From: Liolophura sinensis
Lineage: Eukaryota; Mollusca; Polyplacophora; Chitonida; Chitonidae
Length of the DNA stretch: 64,000 nt
Reading direction: 5' to 3'
Assembly: GCF_032854445.1 (NCBI RefSeq)
Contig: NC_088306.1
Span: forward strand, 29,109,764-29,173,763
The notes under the pieces were generated by a model, which ran no database searches, was not told where the DNA came from, and worked only from the letters and a program-made list of their open reading frames with translations. Made by a program: the position numbers and the translations under genes. Positions 49,886 to 59,625 of the stretch are shown here, in pieces (within the stretch, counting starts at the first letter, position 1; each line of letters opens with the position of its first letter).

Positions 49886-50434
49886 TAACTGTTTATTTAA
49901 AGGATAAGACGGAATGCGCACTAATTAGGATGTGACTCGGATTTCTTCAGCATGCACTCTTCATATTCCGACACAAAAGGAAGTCAATGTAACTGAGTCG
50001 ATTACGTCATGTTTATGACACCATATACAACTCATGTCGACGTCCCATAAAAGCACCATCAGCTTAATTAATGGTCTTCATCAAAACCATATTTCCTTTC
50101 ATGTAGGCAAATTACCAGTCACGGGTCTTGATTACTGTTACGTCCGATTAGTTTATAAATCAGGTTAGTATTGGCAGCGGACTATTTCATCAATCAAACA
50201 ACTATGGCTCTGTGTCCGCCGTATGAAGTAAATACTTGAACTCTAAATATGGTGTATCTGTATGATGGTATTATGTGAGGCCTTTACATTCATAAAACTC
50301 GTAAATAATTCAGCCTGCTTTATGCAATGTCGTTCTTGTCAAACTGATACTGTTTCCTTACATGGCTTTTATGTCTAACGTATAGAGTCTGTGCTAGCCT
50401 TTCGTGCAGAAAGAGACAATCGCTGCGTCTTCTG
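49886..50434. other. No recognised gene
   Basis: Unique sequence with nothing recognised. Confidence 0.35.
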
Positions 50435-51000
50435 ACACTACCAATGATTCACTGTGATAACTGTTAGTGAGTAACACAACTTTTGAGTAATTGTAGACCG
50501 TTGGCGTCTAACGTATTGCTATTAACATCACTTAATTCTTTACCTAACTCTTAAGTCAGTTTGCCAGTGGACATATAAGTGAGTGAGTGAGTGTTTAGGG
50601 TTTAGAGTTGTAGTTAACATTTTCTCAGTCTAATGACGACGAAGGAGTCCTTTGAGTGCATGAAAGTGTAATATGCCTCCTTGTTGGAGGAAGGATTTCC
50701 ACGGGTCTTTTATCTAGTGCTGCTTCACTGAGACGACTTACCAAAGGCACGTAAGTCGTCCCACTCGAGCCATTACACTGGTAGGGGTCAACCAGTCGTT
50801 GCACTATCCCCTTAATGCTGAACGCCAAGCGAGGAAGCTACAACTTCGTCTTATAACGTCTGAGGTGTGACCCGACCCAGGATTGACCTGTGGTCTACCG
50901 CCCATACCAGTTGAGCCATCGAGGCCAGTGTGTGGACAAATAAGTTGTCAGTGTTTATGCAATGATGTAAACGGTTCATGAAATGCAACATGAGGTGAAA
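50435..51000 (+). mobile_element. 48-element split by a nested SINE
   Basis: The left part has CACAACTTTTGAGTAATTGT, then AGACCGTTGGCGTCTAAC, TATTGCTATTAACATCAC and TTTGCCAGTGGACATATAAG. After the SINE the family order resumes with TAAGTTGTCAGTGTTTATGC and AATG, corresponding to the usual TAAATTGCTACTATTTAAGC. The insertion point is therefore inside this copy. The 3' part beyond about 51000 is not recognisable. Confidence 0.7.
50581..50931 (-). mobile_element. SINE-B, full length with target-site duplication, reverse
   Basis: This is a different tRNA-derived SINE. In reverse complement the head is GGCCTCGATGGCTCAACTGG, with a B-box-like GGTCAATCCTGG. A body of about 250 bp includes GCCTTTGGTAAGTCGTCTCA, and the tail reads CTCCTTCGTCGTCATT and ends ACACTCACTCACTCAC. 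GTGGACATATAAGT (50567-50580) and GTGGACAAATAAGT (50932-50945) flank it, a 14-bp target-site duplication with one mismatch. It resembles a widespread molluscan SINE that I know only from memory. Confidence 0.9.
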
Positions 51001-51054
51001 CCTCCGGATCTCTGACAATTTGTTTTTATATCGATATAATTAAAGACGCACATC

Positions 51055-51182
51055 AATAAAACAGTAAAACAAGAGCAGCGACGACACTTTGATTGTTGAC
51101 AAATGGTCACACGCAACCCCTGCCAGGGTTTTATTCTAACTGTTCATGTAAATGCTTAAATAGTAGTAAATTACGCCACACG
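51055..51182 (-). mobile_element. 48-element 3' half, reverse
   Basis: AACAGTAAAACAAGAGCAGC, then GACGACACTTTGATTGTTGA, AATGGTCACACGCAACCCC, AGGGTTTTATTCTAACTGTT and TAAATAGTAGTAAATTACGC. It stops before the CCATGGCTTAAG segment. Confidence 0.8.
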
Positions 51183-51518
51183 TACACCCATATTAGGGTC
51201 ATCCACACGAACATTATTCTCGGATTTGGATACTATTCCTGTAATATTCAGTGTGCTCCCACCGTGACGGAAAACTTCGACTCCTTCTATTTTAATACGT
51301 TTCAATTTGGGTACTACGCCTAAAACATCGTCTTCTCTGCTTCCTTCTAAACCGTTGACAGGTTCCCTCTTGTCTGCTATTTTTTTATAATTATTTATAT
51401 CACATTCCATGTGAATGACTTGTGATTTAGGTTGTTTTGGAAATGGATTCTCTATATGGAACATCCTATTATAGTTCATAGTGGAATACGATTGTGAGCT
51501 TTGACGCTTAGGTGTCAT
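51171..51518 (-). CDS. Uncharacterised open frame, possible terminal exon
   Basis: A 115-codon minus-strand frame is charged and protein-like (for example KLKRIKIEGVEVFRHGGSTL and SKSENNVRVDD) and not repeat-derived over most of its length. It ends with TAA about 10 bp inside a reversed 48-element. If real, its last codons come from the transposon. There is a stop just upstream of the first ATG and no good splice acceptor. I recognise no family. It lies just downstream, on the same strand, of another candidate exon. Confidence 0.3.
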   Translation of the reverse strand: MTPKRQSSQSYSTMNYNRMFHIENPFPKQPKSQVIHMECDINNYKKIADKREPVNGLEGSREDDVLGVVPKLKRIKIEGVEVFRHGGSTLNITGIVSKSENNVRVDDPNMGVRVA

Positions 51519-51541
51519 GGCTTACCACTGGATATCGAATG

Positions 51542-51910
51542 TCAGACTTGACACTTAAATTGTATAAAAGGGATTTCTTTAAAATCTTGAACTAAAACAA
51601 AACATTTTACCAAACATATATTGCTATGTGCTGTTTGATACGTATATATTGTTGGCCGCATAATTAAAGCCTTGTCACAATATGTATACTGGATGAGATG
51701 GATATACTCAGTGTTGCCATGGTGATGTGACACTTGGCCATCCCATAGAACCATTAAGCGTACGTAAGCTGAGTTTGCAGCGTTATTCCGGTAAATGAGA
51801 AAATTACCACACTCCATATTAAAATATGCTGGTGACTTTAGAATTAGGGGCTGTCGTCCGTGCACTTCGCTATCTTTCATATTAACAAAAGCCACATTAG
51901 ACCCATCCAG
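51542..51910 (-). CDS. Possible exon, weakly MAM-domain-like
   Basis: On the minus strand, TTCTTGAATTTAG could serve as a splice acceptor directly before an open frame of about 120 codons. The reading SNVAFVNMKDSEV, then LILKSPAYFNMECGNFLIY and VRLMVLWDG has the rhythm of the second half of an extracellular MAM domain (A.L.SP......C..F.Y.......L.V). A GT inside CCAAGTGTCA could be a donor shortly after. The resemblance is loose and from memory. The downstream half of the frame (after DGQVSHH) looks unlike protein. Confidence 0.28.
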   Translation of the reverse strand: MDGSNVAFVNMKDSEVHGRQPLILKSPAYFNMECGNFLIYRNNAANSAYVRLMVLWDGQVSHHHGNTEYIHLIQYTYCDKALIMRPTIYTYQTAHSNICLVKCFVLVQDFKEIPFIQFKCQV

Positions 51911-52144
51911 CTAAATTCAAGAAAGTCTCGCATTGAAATGGAAGTATTAATAAATAATAAGATGGTTTGTAGAGTGATGGATATGTTGATCGGGTTCGCG
52001 TGCATGTTTAGTGACCATCCATTTTATCGCTCTATAGAATATGTGCTTCATTCAGTATCTATAGGCAATGAAAAAACTGATTCTACTACCCTGTTATATG
52101 TCCACTGTGTGAGCTGGTACACTGGTGAACCACGGTGCACAAGC

Positions 52145-52395
52145 ATTTCTATTCTAACTGTTCATGCTAATGCATAAACTGCAGAAAATCGCACGGCCCT
52201 AGCACCATGGCTTGGTTAATTCGTTAAAAAAGAAATCGTGCAGTGATTGAGAATTGCAACATATTAGACGTCCATGGTGTAGGAATTAATCAAATCTTGT
52301 AGTATCATTACATTTCATGAACAATAACATGAAAGCAATGCAAAGCGACCAAGCATCGGCGATGTTTAGTCCACCGGCGAACTCCTTAGTTTTAC
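52145..52395 (-). mobile_element. 48-element 5' half, reverse
   Basis: TATTCTAACTGTTCATGCTA, then CCCTAGCACCATGGCTTGG, GATTGAGAATTGCAACATAT, TTGTAGTATCATTACATTTC and GACCAAGCATCGGCGATGTT. The last segment matches the far 5' ends at 35540 and 36612. The 3' unit is missing. Confidence 0.75.
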
Positions 52396-53307
52396 TCTGA
52401 CGTGCTAAATTAAAAACACGGTGTGTGTACAAACACTGTTCTGGCTTAATGCAAACTATAGGCAGGCCGCTTCACCCCACGGGGAATCAACGAACATCTG
52501 CAGGCTGCTTAAAATTTCAACTTCTTTATGCGAAACATCTGGGCAGACTAAGTGCGCCTGCGCAAACCGATGCTCTTTCTCTAGCCCCAGTGAGCTTGTA
52601 CCGAGTAACATTTGGGCCTGAGCACGCTGGCTATGCTGCATCGCTCGTTCATTTTGTGCGTGGACGCACAAGCGTAGTGTATCACCAGGGAATGTGCACG
52701 AGCCACAACAGATCTACAACGACTGTTTTACAGTGGATGCGATGGGCTACGGAAGTGGCAGATACTCTTGAAATAGATGCAAGTAAGTGGATTAAATGTT
52801 AAAGGTTTTTCTAGACTCATGAATGTTTCCCCCACTTATCTAAGAACGTCACTGTTAACTTTGTGCCGAGATTTTGGCCAGTCTGGGTATAGGTGAAGTG
52901 TAGAGTTCCAAGGTTAGTGTGATATTGTGAAAATGTGAACTCCTTAATATGTATTTGTTGAAACAAAGACGGATTCAGGACAATTGTTGGAACTTCCTGG
53001 TCGGTGTTAATTCTCCTTAGTAACCAAAGTCTTATTACCATGGTCTTCTGGTAGGTTGTAATTAGGATGTAAGTAATGTAAAAAAAAAACGCGTTTCTGG
53101 ATCTGTCCGATTACAGTCACTGGCCTTTTTCGCGGAGAACTGATAGGATGTGTACAATTTTGTGACTAGCACTTTTACCATGACCTGACAGCTCTCCTCG
53201 TTAGCTGGCTGACTGAAAGGTATGGCCCAGACAGGCCTGGTAATTATTGCGGGCCTTAATTTTCCTTGTGCTAAACAAATTGCCGTGTATGCAAGCACGC
53301 GTTTTGC
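52396..53307. other. No confirmed gene; overlapping open frames at 52421-52802
   Basis: At 52421-52802 two plus-strand frames and one minus-strand frame are open together (66-125 codons) in somewhat GC-richer sequence. None shows a motif, so I cannot choose between them. The rest is unique sequence. Confidence 0.3.
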
Positions 53308-53345
53308 AATTGCCAGCTATCACACTGTCGTCGCTGCTCTGGGTA
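53308..53345 (+). mobile_element. 48-element minimal fragment
   Basis: GCCAGCTATCACACTGTCGT plus CGCTGCTCTGGGTAC is an exact match to the junction and first 27 bp of the unit. It is isolated in otherwise unrelated sequence. Confidence 0.8.
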
Positions 53346-53618
53346 CTTTTATGTTTACAAACTGAGCTAGGCTTGTTCATGTATCGACTGGTACAGAACG
53401 AACATTAAGCCTATCTAGTTCTCAATTATTCAGAATTTAGGACATTAAACTTTTAATATTTCACAAACTTTTCTAAATATAGATTAGACATCTTTCATAA
53501 ACAGTTCGAGCGCCATCAGCATTAAAACAGCATCACTTTAAGATACATGCCTGAAAGGTAGACTGGCAGGCAGGGGGACATCAAGGGTCTGGGAAGGCTA
53601 TATTACATTTGTTCTTGT

Positions 53619-53689
53619 CGGCTTCCTCCCGCCATAATGCTGGGCCGCCGTCGTATGAGTGAAATATTCTTCAATAAATAAATAAATAA
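53619..53689 (+). mobile_element. SINE-A, strongly 5'-truncated with target-site duplication
   Basis: Only 71 bp remain: GGCTTCCTCCCGCCATAATG, then GGGCCGCCGTCGTATGAGTG, AAATATTCTTC and an AATAAATAAATAAATA tail. ATTTGTTCTTGT (53607-53618) and ATTTGTTGTTGT (53690-53701) form a 12-bp target-site duplication with one mismatch. Confidence 0.88.
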
Positions 53690-53701
53690 ATTTGTTGTTG
53701 T

Positions 53702-54436
53702 ATTGGAACTCATGCCGCTGGACGCTGGAACATTTAAAGGATTATTGTCCAGATTTAACTCCTGGTGCTAATGATAAAGATTAAAACCTGTTTAAACAGT
53801 ATATTACCGGGAGGGTTTCCGAGAAACGTAATAACGATTTTAAATCCACCAAAAACATTAAATCTACTGCTCGAGCCGATCTCCATCCGGCCGCCCGCCG
53901 AACGTAAGGCTCAGCGGGGGACGTCATAGATGAGTCTCGGTGGACTGTATATGGGAATTCGTATCAAAACCATGTCTAGCTACACAGAAGCAAATATATT
54001 GCCGTATCAATTTTAGCCAGTATTTAACTTTCCTTATTTTTCCAGTTTTTGGACGTTGAATTTAATCTTTGTCCAGACATTTCCAACCGCACTCACAATA
54101 CGGACGTTCCTCAGAAATCCCTCCCGGTAACATACTGTTTAGCTTTATCCTTTGTTACATTGTATGTGTCGTGAATTTGTCTTAAGATTTATAGTTATTT
54201 TACTAGTCTTTCTTTCTATCAGCTTCACAATAAGTAGCTTTGTATTCCTACGATCGATTCTAAATTCATACCCATATGCGATGCCACATACTGGTACATG
54301 TTATTGTCGGCATACCGAACAGCCTATGCATACAGGGGCCTACAGTCGTGTAACTTATAAATACATGTACGATATAGACGTCGACGTTAGCGTACAGAGA
54401 TGTGCTATTATCTGTATTCAGTTGGCCAATGGTATT
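53702..54436. other. No recognised gene
   Basis: Unique sequence. A 96-codon plus-strand frame at 54152-54442 has a hydrophobic stretch near its start but no recognised family. Confidence 0.35.
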
Positions 54437-54666
54437 TTATAAGCATTGTGTGCAGCTGCCGTTGTGGAAATCTTTCGAGTTTAGCTGTATTCGTCTCGTG
54501 CTTTGAGCTGTAAAATAGCGAGAGCAGTTATGACTGATTTTGGTGGGTCCAGACTCCTTCTTTCTCGTGCTGTATATCCACGCCTTCCCAAAGGCCAAAG
54601 GTCTGAAAAAACTCTAGGTTCTTCGTCCGACCAGTTGTGACAACCGTGTGCAGAACAGCAAACCAT
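54437..54666 (-). pseudogene. THAP zinc-finger domain with a frameshift
   Basis: The minus strand starts at ATG (54666) with MVCCSAHGCHNWSDEEP, the typical N-terminus of a THAP DNA-binding domain (M-x-C-x2-4-C). The frame then shifts inside a run of six T (plus strand A, 54606-54611). The second frame gives SFFRPLAFGKAWIYSTRKK and PTKISHNCSRYF. This matches the F..FP....r..W and P....s.iCs.HF parts of the family. The Zn-binding His of the final C-x2-H is Tyr here (CSRYF). Both the frameshift and the lost ligand indicate a broken copy. It could derive from a THAP-containing transposase or a host THAP gene. No further domain follows; a stop is reached at 54437. Confidence 0.7.
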
Positions 54667-55623
54667 TTCGCGGAGAAATTCGATTTGTTTGCTGTCGCTC
54701 TTTTAAGTGATTTTAACATTGAACTAAATGGCGAAGCTCTGACAGCTCGTAAAGGTTGGACTTGTATGACGTAATTTAGCGGAGACTACCGAGTGTTGGT
54801 GCAAAAAATGCCTAAAGCCAGCCTCATTATCTAGAGCTTTTAAATGCCATATTACTCAGATTATTTGATAAAAGTATTACTTTTCATTAGTAGTCATATT
54901 AACCAAATATATAGGGGTAAATGATTATGAATAGGTGAATAAACGTGTAGAAATGACTTTGATCTGAAACATAGGGGAAATGCTGGAATAACATTCTCCC
55001 TAGAATGAAGAACTGAGCTGTTCTCGTGTTAGTGTGTACCGTATGCCAGAGATACAACCTACAACCGTCATTCCCACTGCGGCACCAAACACCCTGAACC
55101 TATGGTAAACGCGTTTGTGGATATAAATACTTTGCAGCACGAAACCCGGGTACATTTTGTAAATTGATATTCTAAACTAATCTGTTGCTAAAACTGTATG
55201 ATACTAATTCTTTTATAGCGCCAACGCCTAGGGAGATATTTATGTCTATAATGTAATATGCTGCTCACATTGGTATAAAGGTGTCGAATTACAGGGAAGC
55301 CTGTAGTGGCTATAGTTTGTACTTGGTGAAGGATGAACTTGAACCGCCTTCAAGACGGGTTAGATTTCCAAGTGTGTTTGCAAATATAGTGGAAAGCTAA
55401 GGGAAGGTACGAGACCTTATAAAACATCACGCCGGTGTCGTTTCCGCTTCGACTTCCTGTAAAGTTGCTTTCTTCAGAGGACCAGATGAGAGTTTATAAT
55501 AATGCTTAATTCGTAAAACAACGAAAATGAAACAACGTAGACATTTAATTTATGAATTACCACGCGTGAAAATATGCTACTCGTCGGCATAATGATGCAC
55601 GAGATAGGGCTTAGAACATTTTA
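54667..55623. other. No recognised gene
   Basis: Unique sequence upstream of the THAP remnant. It contains TGACGTAA near 54769, which could be a CRE-like site or chance. I see nothing else. Confidence 0.35.
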
Positions 55624-56975
55624 GGGGCCTCCGTGGCCAAGTGATTAGTGTGCTAGCGCAGCCCAATCACGCAACATCCTCTCACCTATGCGGACGATGC
55701 GAACTCAAGTCCGAGAATCATGATGTGTTCATCCACTGTGTTACATGAGGAGATGTGTCAGTAAGCTGCGGGTGATCGTGGGGTTTCCCGCGGCTTTCCT
55801 CCCACCACAGTGCTGGCCATGGTCGTACATGAGGAGATGTGTCAGTAAGCTGCGGGTGACCGTGGGGTTTCCCGCGGCTTTCCTCCCACCACAGTGCTGG
55901 CCATGGTCGTACATGAGGAGATGTGTCAGTAAGCTGCGGGTGATCGTGGGGTTTCCCGCGGCTTTCCTCCCACCACAGTGCTGGCAATGGTCGTACATGA
56001 GGAGATCTGTCAGTAAGCTGTGGATGACCGTGGGGTTTCCTACGGCTTTCCTCCCACCCTAATGCTGGCCATGGTCGTACATGAGGAGATCTGTCAGTAA
56101 GCTACGGGTGATCGTGGGGTTTCCTACGGCTTTCCTCCCACCCTAATGCTGGCCATGGTCGTACATGAGGAGATGTGTCAGTAAGCTGCGGGTGATCGTG
56201 GGGTTTCCTACGGCTTTCCTCCCACCACAGTGCTGGCCATGGTCGTACATGAGGAGATCTGTCAGTAAGCTGTGGATGATCGTGGGTTTTTCCCGCGCTT
56301 TCCTCCCACCCTAATGCTGGCCATGGTCCGTACATGAGGAGATGTGTCAGTAAGCTGCGGATGATCGTGGGGTTTCCCGCGGCTTTCTCCCACCCTAATG
56401 CTGGCCATGGTCGTACATGAGGAGATCTGTCAGTAAGCTGCGGGTGATCGTGGGGTTTCCCGCGGCTTTCCTCCCACCCTAATGCTGGCCATGGTCGTAC
56501 ATGAGGAGATGTGTCAGTAAGCTGCGGTGATCGTGGGGTTTCCCGCGGCTTTCCTCCCACCCTAATGCTGGCCATGGTCGTACATGAGGAGATGTGTCAG
56601 TAAGCTGCGGGTGATCGTGGGGTTTCCCGCGGCTTTCCTCCCACCCTAATGCTGGCCATGGTCGTACATGAGGAGATGTGTCAGTAAGCTGCGGGTGATC
56701 GTGGAGTTTCCCGCGGCTTTCCTCCCACCCTAATGCTGGCCATGGTCGTACATGAGGAGATGTGTCAGTAAGCTGCGGATGACCGTGGGGTTTCCCGCGG
56801 CTTTCCTCCCACCACAGTGCTGGCCATGGTCGTACATGAGGAGATGTGTCAGTAAGCTGCGGATGACCGTGGGGTTTCCCGCGGCTTTCCCCCCACCACA
56901 GTGCTGGCCACCGTCGTACATGTAATAACATATGTAATATCCCTGAGTACGACGTAAAACCGCAATCATATAATT
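55624..56975 (+). mobile_element. SINE-A with core expanded to about 14 copies
   Basis: The head GGGGCCTCCGTGGCCAAGTG, then TGTGCTAGCGCAGCCCAATC and GAACTCAAGTCCGAG is an ordinary SINE-A start. The middle segment is repeated in tandem. The last repeat then runs into the usual tail (GCCACCGTCGTACATG, CTGAGTACGACGTAAAACCG, CAATCATATAATTTAA). The element is about 1.35 kb instead of about 275 bp. A-box and B-box are diverged (GTGGCCAAGTGATTAG and CGAACTCAAGTCC). Confidence 0.9.
55741..56910. repeat. 84-bp SINE-core tandem array, about 14 units
   Basis: The unit is GGTCGTACATGAGGAGATGT, then GTCAGTAAGCTGCGGGTGAT, CGTGGGGTTTCCCGCGGCTT, TCCTCCCACCACAGTGCTGG and CCAT. The ACAGTGCTGG and CTAATGCTGG variants are clustered: the outer units on both sides have ACAGTG, and most inner ones CTAATG. 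Because 84 is divisible by three, long frames of 100-157 codons stay open on both strands. Single-base deletions (for example near 56390 and 56525) shift them, so they are not genes. Confidence 0.95.
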
Positions 56976-58039
56976 TAATTTTAAATCAAATAATTATTAA
57001 ATTAAGTTTCAGAAGTTTTGTCATTTATCATTACATTCGTCTAAAACGTTAAAATATGGTGTTAAATCTAAATCCACTCTTGGACAACGGTTTTTTCTTT
57101 ATTAAGACGCTTTTAGCCCGTATTATACTGGCGACGTGATGTCTCGGTCGCGTGGATGCCGCTGTTGTGTTTTGAATACATGTCGGTTTGGATTAGATCG
57201 CCCGTGGTGGGGGAAGTGGCCATATGCTGAGGTCACGGTTAGTTCTCAGACACATTCGTTCCAGGGATTGTTCAACGCCATGGAAACATTTTGACCTCTC
57301 TTCGGGAGATTTCACAGCCAGTTACACAATGGATAAATTTAATAATCAGCTCATGGAATTTCCTGACAAAACAACTTGTAGTGCTTTTGCAATAGGATTA
57401 AATGTTTGGAAGAACTGACAAGATGACAGATCGTTGCTTTCTTCCTAGACAGGATCAACTTTCTCTGAAACTCAGTGCTGTTCCAGGCATTTACGTAACC
57501 TGACATATTTTCACATGTATCTATCATAGTCGCGTGGAGGCCAGGGGAAGTGACGGGTATGTCAGGTGGGAATATTATATTTCTAACATAAAAGCTTTAA
57601 CGTAATTCTGTTTGATGTCACTTAGTAAAAATTTCATTCAAAGATAATGCCAAATGTTTAATTGTTTCTGCACTTTTCGGGAAGGTATAAAACAATAAAT
57701 CAACATCACAAATATGATTTAATGAACTGTCCAAAATTTAATTGTTGTTTTACATTGATATTTACTCTTAAAGTTAAATTCAACACGTTACACGTGTGAA
57801 AGAGTTTTCCTTGACGGAATTTAACTATTATTGCTCTACTTCGTATAATATTTAACGCGTGCTTTTTTCTTATATAAATACTTGCAACACGATTCTCTTC
57901 TTTTCTGTGTGACTTTTCAGATGGCTGAGGAGCAAACTTTTTTTTACAGATTTGTTATTGATATGTGCCTTTGTGGCGTGCTACATTCGATTGTGTTTTG
58001 TAACAGGGTACCCATTAATCATTCCAGGTTATAGAACAT
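56976..58039. other. No recognised gene
   Basis: AT-rich unique sequence with nothing recognised. Confidence 0.4.
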
Positions 58040-58325
58040 GAAACGTGACATTTTACATTTTGTTTCACTGTGATTGTATGTTAATGATTGCATAGCATTT
58101 TGAGTAATTCTAGACCAGTGACACCTAAAAAATTCTTCTTAAGCCATGGTGCTAGGGAGAGTGTAAATTGCTACTATTTATGCATGAACAGTTAGAATAA
58201 AACTCTGACTGAGGTAAATTGACAAGAGGCCGTATTTCATCGGTTATGTGTGACCATTTGCCAGCTATCACACTGTCGTCGCTGCTCTGATCTTACTCTC
58301 TGTACCGTACACCTTTAATTATATT
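58040..58325 (+). mobile_element. 48-element, well-preserved single-unit copy
   Basis: In order: TAGCATTTTGAGTAATTCTA, GACCAGTGACACC, TTAAGCCATGGTGCTAGGGA, GTGTAAATTGCTACTATTTA, GAACAGTTAGAATAAAACTC, TGACTGAGGTAAATTGACAA, GAGGCCGTATTTCATCGG, GTGACCATTTGCCAGCTATC, one 48-bp unit (GCTGCTCTGATCTTACTCTC) and CACCTTTAATTATATTTA. It is close to the best guess of the family consensus and probably among the youngest copies. Confidence 0.88.
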
Positions 58326-59344
58326 TACATTTCCTCGTGCTAGTTATACTGGAACAAGTCTACTATACCAATTAATCCTGATTCCGCCCCCTATGTGGTT
58401 GTTAGAGGATCACGTGCCACGATTCTATAGGAAGGTTTTCAAGGTTAGGGAAAGGCGAGCAGGTGATTGACTGCATGTGCTATGTTTTTTTCTGAAGGCG
58501 TCGGAAGTAGAGCGTAGGCTGAGTTTGTTAATGGGAACATTTGAAATGTAGATAAGGTGAGACAGGCGTAACCCCAGAAGATGATGGCCTCTTCCGTGGA
58601 AAATGGAAGCTTCTATCGAGATATCATCCCTGCCGGTGATGATCATGGGAGATGTGGACTTTTACTGCGTTGTCGGCTCCAACAAGAACCATCTGCTGTA
58701 TAATGTTTTATGACTCGGCTGTGTTAAAAATACGCCAAAAAGTAAAATGCTTCCGTGACCGTCACTGACGATATTTGTCAAAAAAGCTCTGCCATATTAC
58801 CTTTAAATTACCGTCCACTAATATGACATAAGCTCTTAGTTTTTGTGACATGGGGGAAGGTCGGGATAAACTCGTCTCGACCACATCCTGGTATCTCTTC
58901 ACCCAAGTATAACATATATAATATAGCATTCCCCATATTATCCAGCATGTCGCTTCTACGAAAGCATTATACGGTTAAACGAAGCAATGAAGCCTTCGTC
59001 AGTTTTAAAATCAAGTATTCTAATTTCATTTTCTTTGCAATAATATGGACGTCCAATATATCGTGTGGTGTTACGCTGGCGAAAGGCAGTTTTGGCAGAC
59101 AGTACGGGTGATTTTCCAGATAACTGAACGTAAGCAATAACTTAAACGAGACAGATAATAACAAATGTGTGCTATTAGAGAGACGATTAAATATAGCTAA
59201 AACCTTAAGGGTATTTATCAGAGTTCGCAAACTCACGTCAGCTTCACTCTGCGTCTGACCATGCAACCTCATATTCCGGAAATGCCGCTAATTATATTAC
59301 AACAGACCAGAGCTTGGAGAATGGATGATTATATTATGACGCCA
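58326..59344. other. No recognised gene
   Basis: Open frames of 70-100 codons on both strands have no recognised domain. GGAAGCTTCTATCGAG plus TATCATCC near 58606 recurs with two mismatches near 60767. Confidence 0.35.
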
Positions 59345-59460
59345 TATCGTGGCTAGAGTAAAACTGCCAGGTGGTCACACCTAACCAGTTAAATCAGGCG
59401 TCTTGTCAGTTTGACTTAATTTAATTTTACGCTTAACTTCAGCTGTTTATGTAAATGCTA
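59345..59460 (-). mobile_element. 48-element diverged fragment, reverse
   Basis: TGGCTAGAGTAAAACTGCCA, GGTCACACCTAACCAGTTAA, GGCGTCTTGTCAGTTTGAC and CTGTTTATGTAAATGCTAA follow the reversed family order. The copy ends at a poly-C run. Confidence 0.65.
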
Positions 59461-59467
59461 ACCGCCG

Positions 59468-59486
59468 CCCCCCCCCCCCCCCCCCC
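59468..59486. repeat. Poly-C tract of 19 bases
   Basis: An uninterrupted C run follows ACCGCCG. It is length-unstable and prone to sequencing error. Confidence 0.9.
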
Positions 59487-59559
59487 GATACACACACAGA
59501 ACATTGGCTTGAGCAGAGTATGTTTTAAGAAAAAGAGAAATGCACTTTTGTACAACTGA

Positions 59560-59625
59560 CCTAACTGGTCTAGGATTACTCAAAGCGTGTGACCATTTAC
59601 CAGCTATCGCACTGTCGTCGATGCC
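59560..59625 (+). mobile_element. 48-element junction fragment, forward
   Basis: CAAAGCGTGTGACCATTTAC, then CAGCTATCGCACTGTCGTCG and ATGCC is the leader end plus the start of the unit. It faces the reversed fragment 100 bp upstream, giving an inverted pair. Confidence 0.65.

Noticed and set aside
55718-56969. Proline- and histidine-rich open frames on both strands
   Set aside because: They result from the 84-bp SINE-core repeat. Both strands are open and single-base deletions shift the frame.
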